64,000 nt of DNA from Actinoallomurus spadix (lineage in GTDB: Bacteria; Actinomycetota; Actinomycetes; Streptosporangiales; Streptosporangiaceae): assembly GCF_024055725.1 (NCBI RefSeq), contig NZ_JAMXMX010000022.1, positions 62,001-126,000 on the forward strand. Reading direction: 5' to 3'. Positions 53,730-61,697 of the stretch are shown here, piece by piece. The notes below the pieces were generated by a model. It saw only the letters and a program-made list of their open reading frames with translations, made no database searches and was not told the DNA's origin. Position 1 is the first letter of the stretch. The number at the start of each line of letters is the position of its first letter. The position numbers and the translations under genes are program-made.

Positions 53730-54140
53730 TCAGCCGCAGTGCGACCAGCCGGACGCCCATTGAATGCCTTCCGCGAAACCACCCCATGAAATGCACGTGT
53801 GCGCGGCGCTGAGTTTCACCGGTCCGGCGTAGTAATAGTAATAGCCGCCGTCGGGAGCCGACACGAGGTCGCTCTGCCGATCGATGTGCACTCGAAGGTC
53901 GTATCTCTTGGTCCCGGTCGGGTTCCTCACCCAGGTGACGGCGCAGTTGGACGACCCGTTGTAGAACAGGTAGATGTCGGCCACCGTGCCCAGCGCGTGG
54001 TGATCGATCTGGTAATAACCGCTGCCGCACGCACCGCTCGGCGTCGTGGCCGCTTCGGCCGGAACGGTCACGGACACCATTCCCGCGGCCAAACCCAGAC
54101 CGCTGAGCGCGAGTGCCATCATCCGCTTTGACTTGCTCAT
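53730..54140 (-). CDS. Secreted spore-associated protein A-like protein
   Basis: A 136-residue exported protein. The signal peptide is MSKSKRMMALALSGLGLAAG and continues to a cleavage site near AEA|ATTPS. The mature part has four Cys (ACGSGYY, SSNCAVTW, HTCISWG, WSHC) that could form two disulphides, and YYYYYAGPVKLSAAHTCISW. This matches the spore-associated protein A pattern known in Streptomyces. The ATG at 54140 has GGAG upstream. It is convergent with the DUF3987 gene, 7 bp apart, and seems unrelated to defence. Confidence 0.75.
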   Translation of the reverse strand: MSKSKRMMALALSGLGLAAGMVSVTVPAEAATTPSGACGSGYYQIDHHALGTVADIYLFYNGSSNCAVTWVRNPTGTKRYDLRVHIDRQSDLVSAPDGGYYYYYAGPVKLSAAHTCISWGGFAEGIQWASGWSHCG

Positions 54141-54245
54141 GAGACTCCGTTTCGTGCGTCCCTGTCCCAACTGCCGTAGGCACGGTAGCAGCGACCAAGA
54201 TCACCTCGCTACGGGCGCCTGCGGCGGTGCCAGGTGGTCCGATCG

Positions 54246-54299
54246 CGTCCAGCGCCGAGGGTGTTCGTCGTTTCGAGGACTGAGACCCTCGGCGTACGC
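54246..54299. repeat. Dispersed hairpin element, copy 1
   Basis: CGCCGAGGGT (54253-54262) and ACCCTCGGCG (54285-54294) form a 10-bp stem. The about 54-bp element, including the loop start GTTCGTCGTT, recurs at 57865-57918 with about four in five bases conserved. Confidence 0.6.
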
Positions 54300-54341
54300 C
54301 ATCGGCCTCGTCAGCCACCGATTTCGGGCCGCCTTCGCCAC

Positions 54342-54355
54342 CCCGGCAAGCCGGG
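54342..54355. repeat. Palindrome CCCGGCAAGCCGGG, second copy
   Basis: Identical to 41805-41818; a 6-bp stem hairpin in non-coding DNA upstream of the RNase H promoter. Confidence 0.6.
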
Positions 54356-54427
54356 ATTCGTGCCGGTCACACCCCTGAGCCCCGCCACGCGCCAGAAGTC
54401 GCCGTGAGTTCCGTACACCGAACTATC

Positions 54428-54456
54428 TTGTGTACTGAATACACGTGTGGTCTACT
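54428..54456 (+). promoter_or_regulatory. Promoter with TGTGTA-N5-TACACG operator
   Basis: TTGTGT (54428-54433), a 17-bp spacer and TCTACT (54451-54456) repeat the layout at 49346-49374 base for base in both boxes. The embedded palindrome is TGTGTACTGAATACACG (54429-54445). It reads toward the RNase H-like gene, whose ATG is about 60 bp downstream. Confidence 0.65.
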
Positions 54457-54518
54457 GGCTGATGTCGCAACCGACGATTTTGACCACTGCCGTCCGTTGC
54501 ATCCCGGATGGAGTCCTC

Positions 54519-55382
54519 ATGTCCTCCCCTCTCATGCGCCCCGACGAGTTCGAACGCGCCGTGCTCCAACTCCCGGCCGACCTGCGGGAGCGGGCACGCC
54601 GGATCCGCGCCTGCGTGCTCCGCGACGACGGCTGCCCGTACTGCCGTATCGCGGGCCGTTCGCTGGACCTCGCCTTCCGCGCCGCGCTCTACGACCAGCA
54701 CGACTGGGCGCGCGTCCTCGTCGCCGAGGCCGAGTCCTACGCGGACGCCGACCGCCACGCCGGGTCATGCGCCCGGCGTAGGCCTACCTTCGCGCCGGCG
54801 ACTCAGGTCTGGCGGGGCGTCCACCGGCAGGTCACCCGGTGGGCGGACACGGCACCCGTGATCGCGGCCACCGACGCGAGCTGGAAGAAGGACGCGGGCG
54901 GCCTGGGCTACATCACGACCGACGGCCGGTGGGGCTACCGCGGCCGGACCACGGACCGGAACGACCCGACCGGACCGGCCAAGGTGCTCGTCAGCGAACT
55001 GCGCGCCGTCCACCTGCTGCTCTCGGCCATCGAAGACGTCCCCGAATTCCTGCTACTCGTCGACAGCCGCCGCGCGCTCACGTTCCTGCGGACGTGGCAG
55101 TGCGGCCGGACCGACGTGATGCCCGAGGGGTACGACCTGCGCCCGCGCCGGTCCGGCGCGCCGGCGCTCGTACGGCTCGCCGAGCGCGTCGCCGCCCTCC
55201 CCGGCCTCCGCATGGAGCACGTCAAAGGGCACTCCGGCCACCCGCTCAACGAGGCCGCCGACTCACTGGCCAAGATCGCGCGGCGGCGGATGACCGAGCC
55301 GTTCGACGCGGTCGGCCGCGCCGCCGATCTCGCGGCGTCCTTCCTGCTCACCTGGCACCAGCAGGCCGCGGTCGCGGCCTGA
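54519..55382 (+). CDS. RNase HI-like protein with Cys-containing N-terminal domain
   Basis: A 287-residue protein. The C-terminal two thirds are an RNase H fold with all four expected acidic residues: Asp in VIAATDASWKKDAGG, Glu in VLVSELRAVHLLL, Asp in FLLLVDSRRALTFL, and Asp in LNEAADSLAKIARR after HVKGHSGHP. This supports cleavage of RNA in RNA-DNA hybrids or a related nuclease activity. The N-terminal about 100 residues are helical with CVLRDDGCPYCRIAG. GGAG lies five bases before the ATG. It is driven by the same promoter type as the ASCH-GTPase unit, suggesting a role in that defence response. Confidence 0.8.
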   Translation: MSSPLMRPDEFERAVLQLPADLRERARRIRACVLRDDGCPYCRIAGRSLDLAFRAALYDQHDWARVLVAEAESYADADRHAGSCARRRPTFAPATQVWRGVHRQVTRWADTAPVIAATDASWKKDAGGLGYITTDGRWGYRGRTTDRNDPTGPAKVLVSELRAVHLLLSAIEDVPEFLLLVDSRRALTFLRTWQCGRTDVMPEGYDLRPRRSGAPALVRLAERVAALPGLRMEHVKGHSGHPLNEAADSLAKIARRRMTEPFDAVGRAADLAASFLLTWHQQAAVAA

Positions 55383-55408
55383 CCACTTCCCTGAGGAGAC
55401 CTCTCGTC

Positions 55409-56047
55409 ATGCATCCCCAGCCCGGCCCCTACCTGCCTCCGCCTCCGAAGAAGAACTCCGCCGCGAAGGGCTGCCTCATCGCCGCGGCCGCCGGATTCGG
55501 CGGCCTGGTCCTCATCGGCGCGATCGGCGCCGCCGTCGGCGGCGCGGGGGACTCCGGTTCGGCCGCCACTCCCCCGGCCGCCGCGTCCGCTCCGCAGCAC
55601 TCCACGACCGCGGAGCCGGCGAAGAAGCAGGCCAAGAAGCCCGTGGTGAACGGGATCGGCCGCGAGTACCGCGACGGGAAGTTCGCCTTCACCGTCACCA
55701 AGGTCAAGAAGGGTGTACGGCGCGTCGGCAACGAGTACGTCGGCCGTACCGCACAGGGCCGGTTCGTCCTCGTGTACGTGACCGTGGTCAACATTGGGAA
55801 GGAGGCGCGCACCTTCGACAGCAGCTCACAGAAGCTCACCGACACCGAAGGCCGGCAGTTCGACGCCGACAGCGAGGCGACCATCGTCATGGGCGACGAG
55901 AGCAAGGCGTTCTTGGAGAACATCAACCCCGGCAACGGCGTTCACGGGATCCTCGTCTTCGACCTACCGGCCGGGGTCAGCCTCAAGTCGCTCGAACTCC
56001 ACGACTCCCCCTTCTCCGGTGGCGTGAAGGTCCCGCTGCACTCGTGA
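55409..56047 (+). CDS. Membrane-anchored DUF4352 protein
   Basis: A 212-residue protein. A Pro-rich cytoplasmic N-terminus (PQPGPYLPPPPKKNSAAKG) is followed by one hydrophobic helix (CLIAAAAGFGGLVLIGAIGA), a Ser/Ala/Pro linker and a DUF4352 immunoglobulin-like domain (FAFTVTKVKKGVRRVGNEYV, then GRFVLVYVTVVNIGKEARTF). Such domains sit outside the cell and bind ligands or proteins. It begins 26 bp after the RNase H gene with GAGGAG upstream, so it may be co-transcribed. Confidence 0.82.
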   Translation: MHPQPGPYLPPPPKKNSAAKGCLIAAAAGFGGLVLIGAIGAAVGGAGDSGSAATPPAAASAPQHSTTAEPAKKQAKKPVVNGIGREYRDGKFAFTVTKVKKGVRRVGNEYVGRTAQGRFVLVYVTVVNIGKEARTFDSSSQKLTDTEGRQFDADSEATIVMGDESKAFLENINPGNGVHGILVFDLPAGVSLKSLELHDSPFSGGVKVPLHS

Positions 56048-56149
56048 TGCGGTGAGCGTCACAGCAGGCAGGCTCGCCCCGATCATGGGGCATGACCTGC
56101 GGGACAACGATACGGAAAGAGCACCGAGAATGATCGCAAAGGAGCAGGA

Positions 56150-56461
56150 GTGACCTGGGTAACCCCTTCCGGTCTCACGGGGAACGCCGAGGTCATACGG
56201 CTCTCGGCCAGCCTCCTCGACCGCCGCCAAGGCGACTGCCGGCAGTTCGCCGCGATCAAACTTCGCCCTCACACTTACCCGGCCTCCGCGGAGAGGACCC
56301 GCTACGTTCCATGGGAGAACTTCCCGCTCGGTGTGGTCGAACAACTCGGCACGAGTCCAGGGCAGTGGCTGCTCGCCCAACGTATCGCCAGAGCCCAGGA
56401 CCTACTGGAATCAACCGATCTCCCGTTTGGACGTCATCGCCCGACCATCGTCTCGGCGTGA
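56150..56461 (+). pseudogene. Remnant of an AraC-family regulator
   Basis: The open frame contains VVEQLGTSPGQWLLAQRIAR then AQDLLESTDLPFG. This matches the recognition helix region of GlxA/AraC-type regulators, but it stops just where the second helix-turn-helix should continue. The N-terminal part does not resemble the family. I read it as a decayed fragment, not a working gene. Confidence 0.55.
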
Positions 56462-56502
56462 GATGGTTTCCGAGGTACTGCCCGGATGCATGGTGGTGAC
56501 TG

Positions 56503-57852
56503 GTGCTGACACCGATTCGACGACGCTCGGTCGTTCCGCGATCAGGCCGTCAGGCCTTAGGACGCCTACGCATACGGCCGCTTGCGGCAGGCTTGTGGAC
56601 TCTGGCGGCCGTTGCGGCCGTCGGAGCGGCGATCTGGGTGACCACCGCCTTGCTACTCGGAGTGGCAGCCGAGGTGCCGGCAGGGACGGAGCGGGCGAAG
56701 GTCAAGGTCGATGCGGTCAGGACGGGCCTGGCCGCCGGCGGCGGCGTCGGCGCGGCGGCCGGGCTGATGCTGGCGTTCCGTCGGCAGCGTCATCAGGAGG
56801 TCGCGGCGGCGCTGGCCGATCGCGATGCGACTGAACGCCGGATCACGGAGTTGTACAACGCCGCCGCCGAGCAGCTGGGCTCGGACAAGGCTCCCGTTCG
56901 TCTAACCGCCTTGTACACGCTCGAACGGCTCGCGAATGACAACTCCTCCCACCGGCAGACCATCGTCAACATCATCTGCGCCTATCTACGGATGCCCTAC
57001 GCTCCCGTTCTCGATTCGGTCGGCCGGCCAAATGAGCAACGTCGCCCTGACCGCCGTCTGCCGGCGATCGGCAGGTACCGCACCGAGTCGGAAGTCTCAC
57101 CGGGTGAACAGGCCGCAGCCGAAGAACGCGAGGTTCGCCTTGCCGCGCAGCGCATCCTACGCACCCACCTGGATCCCAACGCCGAGGTGTACTGGGACGG
57201 GCTGGCCCTGGACCTCGTCGGCGCGACCCTCATCGCCTTCAGCCTTCGAGACTGCATGCTGACCAGCGCGAACTTCACCCGCGCGACCTTCCTCGGCAGT
57301 GCCGATTTCACCAAGGCGGTCTTCAACGGCTTCGCCGACTTCACCCGCACCACCTTCACCAACCGCGCCTTCTTCGGCGACTGCATCATCAGCACGGATG
57401 GTCACTTCGAAGAGGCGACGTTCGCCGATGGCGCACATTTCGGTGGAACGTCTTTCCGCTCTGCATCCTTCGGTGGAGCAACCTTCGACGGCAGCGTTTC
57501 TTTCATCGGCGCGACCTTCGAAGACGGCGCTTGGTTCAGGACGGTGGGCCGACCCGGCACCTCATACTTCATCGGAGAGACGCTGGTCGGCGGGACGGGA
57601 TACCGCGGCACCGAGTTCAACGGTGATGCCTTCTTCGGACGAGCGGTCTTCTCTGCGGCCGCTCACTTCCGGGGAGCGACCTTCGGCGGTATCGTCGATT
57701 TCGAAGAAACGCGCTTCGATCACCTGCCGGAATTGACCGATGCTAGGTTGACCGATGTTGGACGCAACCACATCCTGCCCGCAGGCTGGCGGATCGAACG
57801 AGGCAGGAGAACCAGCGGCCGACTCGTCGCTGATAAGAGACAGTCGCCGTGA
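56503..57852 (+). CDS. Membrane-associated pentapeptide-repeat protein
   Basis: A 449-residue protein. Two hydrophobic N-terminal helices (LWTLAAVAAVGAAIWVTTAL and TGLAAGGGVGAAAGLMLAF) precede a conserved region ITELYNAAAEQLGSDKAPVR. Then come LTALYTLERLANDNSSHRQT and IVNIICAYLRMPY, typical of a large actinomycete group. The C-terminal half is made of pentapeptides of the AxF type (FTRATFLGSADFTKAVFNGF and later). The function of the group is unknown. The start is GTG at 56503. It is probably monocistronic. Confidence 0.82.
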   Translation: MLTPIRRRSVVPRSGRQALGRLRIRPLAAGLWTLAAVAAVGAAIWVTTALLLGVAAEVPAGTERAKVKVDAVRTGLAAGGGVGAAAGLMLAFRRQRHQEVAAALADRDATERRITELYNAAAEQLGSDKAPVRLTALYTLERLANDNSSHRQTIVNIICAYLRMPYAPVLDSVGRPNEQRRPDRRLPAIGRYRTESEVSPGEQAAAEEREVRLAAQRILRTHLDPNAEVYWDGLALDLVGATLIAFSLRDCMLTSANFTRATFLGSADFTKAVFNGFADFTRTTFTNRAFFGDCIISTDGHFEEATFADGAHFGGTSFRSASFGGATFDGSVSFIGATFEDGAWFRTVGRPGTSYFIGETLVGGTGYRGTEFNGDAFFGRAVFSAAAHFRGATFGGIVDFEETRFDHLPELTDARLTDVGRNHILPAGWRIERGRRTSGRLVADKRQSP

Positions 57853-57864
57853 TGGCCTCCAGCG

Positions 57865-57918
57865 CGTTCAGCGCCGAGGGTCTTCGTCGTTCCGACCACC
57901 GAAATCCTCGGCCGTACT
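57865..57918. repeat. Dispersed hairpin element, copy 2
   Basis: GCCGAGGGT (57873-57881) pairs with ATCCTCGGC (57904-57912), allowing one G-T. It matches copy 1 at 54246-54299 over about 54 bp. It lies between the convergent pentapeptide and hydrolase genes and may act as a terminator. Confidence 0.6.
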
Positions 57919-58001
57919 CGAAGGACGGTCCGACTCCTTGGCGCGAGGGCTTCGGTAGGTACCACCGAGGCCTTCAACCGTTCACGGGCCCGAAGCCGTC
58001 G

Positions 58002-58751
58002 TCAAGCCTCCCATCGGCGCGTGAGCAGGGCGAGCAGTTCGGCGGCCACCGCGTCCGGGTCCTCGTAGATCGGGGTGTGTCCGGTGTCGAGCAGGCGCAG
58101 CCGTGCGCCCGGGATGGCCTCGGCCAGTTCCCCTGCCTGATCCGGCGTTCTCGTCGGATCGTGCAGTCCGTGCAGCACGGTGACCGGGCAGTCGATCTCG
58201 GGCAATGCCGGGGTCAGATCCAGGTCCCGCTGACTGCGCAGGGCGTCCAGTGCCGCCTGGACGGGGACCGAGGCCGCGTACCCGAGCAGCTCGTCCCGGA
58301 AGGCCGGGTCGGGCGGCGTGGCGAATGACCGGTCGAGCACCCTGGCATGCAGCTGCGGACCCCAGTCCGTGGCCAGCGAGGCCACGATGGCGTCCACGTC
58401 GCCATGGCCCCGCATGTGCGCGCCGGTGTCCACGAGCATCAGAGCGGCCACCAGCCCGGGGTGTCCGGCCGCCAGGCGCAGCGCGATGGCGCCGCCGGTG
58501 GAATGCCCGAGGACGATCACGCGCCTGCCGTGCCGCTGTGTGATGCGTGCGGCGAGCCGGTCGGCGACGGTGCCGAGGTCCCAGGGGCCAGCGTCGGTCA
58601 TCCAGGTCACCGCGTCGAAATCGACCTGCCCGGCCAGGCGCTGCGCCAGCGGCCGGAACACCGCGGGCGCGCACAATGTGCCCGGAATGGCCAGCACCAC
58701 CGGCCGACGCCCGGGCCGCTCGTACTCGACATGCGGAATCTGCGCCGCCAC
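58002..58751 (-). CDS. Alpha/beta hydrolase
   Basis: A 249-residue hydrolase. The oxyanion/HG-like start is VVLAIPGTLCAPAVFRPLAQ, the nucleophile elbow GHSTGG is in VIVLGHSTGGAIALRLA, the acid is in VTVLHGLHDPTRTPDQ, and the catalytic His is in RLLDTGHTPIYEDP. The full catalytic triad is thus visible; the substrate is unknown. The start is GTG at 58751, the first in frame with the family N-terminus. Confidence 0.87.
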   Translation of the reverse strand: MAAQIPHVEYERPGRRPVVLAIPGTLCAPAVFRPLAQRLAGQVDFDAVTWMTDAGPWDLGTVADRLAARITQRHGRRVIVLGHSTGGAIALRLAAGHPGLVAALMLVDTGAHMRGHGDVDAIVASLATDWGPQLHARVLDRSFATPPDPAFRDELLGYAASVPVQAALDALRSQRDLDLTPALPEIDCPVTVLHGLHDPTRTPDQAGELAEAIPGARLRLLDTGHTPIYEDPDAVAAELLALLTRRWEA

Positions 58752-58885
58752 GGTCCGCCCCCTGGGGTTTCGTCAACGCAAGTCAGAACAGATCGGTCAC
58801 ACGTTAGGGCACGCCGCGGCGCTTCTCCTCGCCCCCGAGCGGTTCCCGGAAGTTTCGGCCAGGGCGTGAGCGAGAGGCTTGGTTG

Positions 58886-58995
58886 TGGGACCTGACCGAG
58901 CCACGCAGCCCGCGTCCCAATGCCAGTCCCGGGGACGGGTACTTTGCCGTGGGCTCGGTGTCCTTCGCCGCCGATGGACGCAAACTCTCGGCTGC
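58886..58995 (+). pseudogene. Remnant of a WD40-repeat protein
   Basis: A short frame reads WDLTEPRSPRP, then VGSVSFAADGRKLSAAV. This is the blade signature of actinomycete WD40 proteins (WDLTDP...VxSVAFSPDGRxLA). No further blades lie on either side, so this is a fragment left by deletion. Confidence 0.6.
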
Positions 58996-59008
58996 TGTAA
59001 GGGGCAGG

Positions 59009-59479
59009 TCAGGGGTTCAGGAGGCGGCGGGGGCCGGGGCCCTGTTCGGCGAGGACGTCGTCCGGGTTGACGAGGGTGCACTGCTCGAAGGACAGGCAGC
59101 CGCAGCCGATGCACTCGGTGAACCGGTCGCGCATGCGCTCCATCTTGGCGATGCGCTCATTGACCTCCTTCTGCCAGTGCTCGGAGACACCGACCCAGAA
59201 GTCGCGGGTGAGCTCGGCGTCGGGCGGCAGCATGGCGAGGACGTGGCCGACGCAGTCCAGAGGCATGCCGACGCTCTGCGCGGCGCGGATGAAGGCGACC
59301 CGGCGCAGTGTCGTGCGGTGGTAACGGCGCTGGTTGCCGCTGGTGCGGCGGCTGTAAATGAGGCCCTGCCGTTCGTAGAAGCGCAGGGCCGAGGCGGCGA
59401 CGCCGCTGCGCTCGGAGAGCTCCCCGATCGTCAGTTCCTTGGTGATCTTCGGGCGCTGATGATCCGTACGGTCCGGCAT
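59009..59479 (-). CDS. soxR: Redox-sensitive MerR-family regulator SoxR
   Basis: A 156-residue MerR protein. The winged helix is LTIGELSERSGVAASALRFY then ERQGLIYSRRTSGNQRRYHR. Four Cys in CIGCGCLSFEQC near residue 120 are the [2Fe-2S] cluster ligands of SoxR. In actinomycetes SoxR responds to redox-active metabolites rather than superoxide and activates a few efflux or reductase genes. It is divergent from an FMN-reductase/MFS operon, with a SoxR-type palindrome between them. Confidence 0.93.
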   Translation of the reverse strand: MPDRTDHQRPKITKELTIGELSERSGVAASALRFYERQGLIYSRRTSGNQRRYHRTTLRRVAFIRAAQSVGMPLDCVGHVLAMLPPDAELTRDFWVGVSEHWQKEVNERIAKMERMRDRFTECIGCGCLSFEQCTLVNPDDVLAEQGPGPRRLLNP

Positions 59480-59496
59480 ACCGGACAGCGTAGCTT

Positions 59497-59518
59497 GACT
59501 TGAACCTTTGTTTAAGTC
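59497..59518. promoter_or_regulatory. SoxR operator
   Basis: GACTTGAAC (59497-59505) and GTTTAAGTC (59510-59518) form a 9-bp inverted repeat with one mismatch and a 4-bp centre, close to the known SoxR box built on CTTGA/TCAAG. It lies in the divergent region between soxR and the FMN reductase gene. Confidence 0.75.
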
Positions 59519-59581
59519 CGATGGTTGTCCCTGTGACCGCCTCCCGGTGGTCACTCCATCGAGATGAACAGGGGTTTCGTC

Positions 59582-60181
59582 ATGCCTGAGAACACCGAAC
59601 GGTTCAGGGTCGCCGTCATCGTGGGGAGCGTCCGCGAAGGGCGGTTCGGCACGACCGTCGCCGACTGGTTCGCGGGGCAGGCCCGGCAGCGTGCGGACGT
59701 GGAGGTCGACGTGATCGACCTCGCCGAGGTCGGGCTGCCGCTGACGTTCCCGGCGTTCGGGTCGGCGCCGGCGTCCGAGACGGCCCGCGCGCTGGAGAAG
59801 GTGACGCCCCGCCTCGCCGCGGCGGACGCGTTCGTCGTCGTGACGCCGGAGTACAACCACAGCTTCCCGGCCTCGCTGAAGAACGTCATCGACTGGCACA
59901 ACGCCGAGTGGCACGCCAAGCCCGTCGGGTTCGTGTCGTACGGGGGCCTGTCCGGCGGGCTGCGGGCGGTCGAGCACCTGCGTCCGGTCTTCGCCGAGGT
60001 GCACGCGGTGACGGTCCGCGAGACCGTCAGCTTCCACCAGGCGTGGGAGCGGTTCGACGCGGAGGGGCGGCCGGTCGATCCCGCCGGGTGCGAGACGGCC
60101 GCCAAGGCTCTCCTGGACCAGTTGCTGTGGTGGGCCCGCGCACTGCGCGAGGCGCGCGCCGTCCGCCCGTACGCCGCCTGA
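59582..60181 (+). CDS. NADPH-dependent FMN reductase-like flavoprotein
   Basis: A 199-residue flavodoxin-like protein. The phosphate loop is VAVIVGSVREGRFGTTVADW, and FVVVTPEYNHSFPASLKNVI is the hallmark of the FMN_red family, followed by KPVGFVSYGGLSGGLRAVEH. Such enzymes reduce quinones or azo and redox-cycling compounds. The ATG at 59582 has AGGGG eight bases upstream. It is probably SoxR-activated and heads an operon with an MFS exporter 16 bp downstream. Confidence 0.88.
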   Translation: MPENTERFRVAVIVGSVREGRFGTTVADWFAGQARQRADVEVDVIDLAEVGLPLTFPAFGSAPASETARALEKVTPRLAAADAFVVVTPEYNHSFPASLKNVIDWHNAEWHAKPVGFVSYGGLSGGLRAVEHLRPVFAEVHAVTVRETVSFHQAWERFDAEGRPVDPAGCETAAKALLDQLLWWARALREARAVRPYAA

Positions 60182-60197
60182 CGAACGGATCGCATCG

Positions 60198-61697
60198 ATG
60201 ACGACCGCCTTCATGTCGCGCCGCCCCGCCCGTTCCCGGCCGCCGCGCGGCGCTCCCGCCCCGATGGCGATCGCCATGGTCATCGTGCTCGGATCGATCA
60301 TGACGGTCATCGACATGACGATCGTCAATGTCGCCCTCGGCCGGCTCTCCCAGGACTTCCACGCCCCGGTCGCGACCATCCAGTGGGTGGCGACCGGGTA
60401 CACCCTCGCGCTGGCCTCGGTGATCCCCGCCACGGCGTGGGCGGTCGGCCGGTTCGGTGCTAAACGCGCCTACCTGGCGTCGATCGGGATGTTCACCCTG
60501 GGCTCGGCGCTCGCGGGGCTCGCCTGGGACACCGGCTCGCTCATCGGTTTCCGCGCGCTGCAGGGCCTCGGCGGCGGGATGATCACACCGCTGGCGATGA
60601 CGATCGTCATCCGGGCCGCCGACCCGGAACACCGGGGCCGGATGATGAGCGTGCTCGGCATTCCGGTCCTGATCGGGCCGCTGGCCGGGCCGATCCTCGG
60701 CGGCTGGCTGGTCGACAGCGCCTCCTGGCGCTGGATCTTCTTCATCAACCTCCCGATCGGGCTGCTGGTGCTCCTGCTGGCCGGCCGGATCTTCCCGGCC
60801 GACGTGCCGGAGCCGGGCCACCGCCTCGACGTTCCGGGCCTGCTGATGCTGTCCCCGGGGCTGGCCATGGCGATCTACGGCCTGGCCGCCGGGGGCGAGC
60901 ACGGCGACTTCGGCACCGCGAAGGTGCTCGTCCCCACGCTGGCGGGCGCCGCGCTGGTGGCCGGGTTCGTCGTCCGCGGCCTGACGGCCCGGCATCCGCT
61001 CATCGACCTGCGGCTGTTCCGGCGGCGGGCGTTCGCGACGGCGGCCGGGTCCCTGGTGTTCTTCACCTGCGCGTACTTCGGGTCAATGCTGCTGCTGCCG
61101 CTGTACTACCAGGTCGTACGGGGGCAGAGCGCGACCGCATCGGGCCTGCTCGGCATCCCGCAGGTCCTGGCCACCGGCATCACCATGCAGATCGCCGGCC
61201 GGCTGATCGACAGGGTCTCCCCCCGGCGGCTGGTGCCCGCGGGGATCACCCTGGCGAGCGCCGGGTTCCTCGTCTTCACCGCACAGGTCCACGCCGGCAC
61301 GCCGTACTGGCACCTCGTCCTCCCGCTCGCCGTGACCGGGGTCGGGGTGGGGATGACGATCATGCCGGCGATGACGGCGGCGACCCGGAACGTCCCGAAC
61401 GCGGAGGTCCCCGGTGCCAGCACCGCGCTGAACATCACGCAGCAGGTCTCCGCCGCGCTCGGCACGGCCCTGATCTCGGTCGTGCTCGCCGGGGCGATGC
61501 GCGACCGGCTGCCCGGCACCACCGAAGGGGGCATCGGAGCGGTCCGAGCGCTCCCGGCGCCGGCCCGGGACGCGATCGCGCCCCGGCTGGCCGGCGCCTT
61601 CCAGCACACTTACGTCTGGGCCGTGGTCCTGATGGCCCTGGCCGTACTGCCCGCGCTGTTCCTGCCGGGCCGCCACGCGAAGGGACGGGAGTCATGA
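60198..61697 (+). CDS. MFS efflux transporter, EmrB/QacA (DHA2) family
   Basis: A 499-residue transporter with about 14 membrane helices. Motifs include TIVNVALGRLSQDFHAPVAT, WVATGYTLALASVIPATAWA, FRALQGLGGGMITPLAMTIV, and GPLAGPILGGWLVDSASWRW. It would export drugs or redox-active metabolites. It is in the SoxR-linked operon between the flavin reductase and a patatin-like gene, whose ATG overlaps its stop by four bases. Confidence 0.9.
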   Translation: MTTAFMSRRPARSRPPRGAPAPMAIAMVIVLGSIMTVIDMTIVNVALGRLSQDFHAPVATIQWVATGYTLALASVIPATAWAVGRFGAKRAYLASIGMFTLGSALAGLAWDTGSLIGFRALQGLGGGMITPLAMTIVIRAADPEHRGRMMSVLGIPVLIGPLAGPILGGWLVDSASWRWIFFINLPIGLLVLLLAGRIFPADVPEPGHRLDVPGLLMLSPGLAMAIYGLAAGGEHGDFGTAKVLVPTLAGAALVAGFVVRGLTARHPLIDLRLFRRRAFATAAGSLVFFTCAYFGSMLLLPLYYQVVRGQSATASGLLGIPQVLATGITMQIAGRLIDRVSPRRLVPAGITLASAGFLVFTAQVHAGTPYWHLVLPLAVTGVGVGMTIMPAMTAATRNVPNAEVPGASTALNITQQVSAALGTALISVVLAGAMRDRLPGTTEGGIGAVRALPAPARDAIAPRLAGAFQHTYVWAVVLMALAVLPALFLPGRHAKGRES

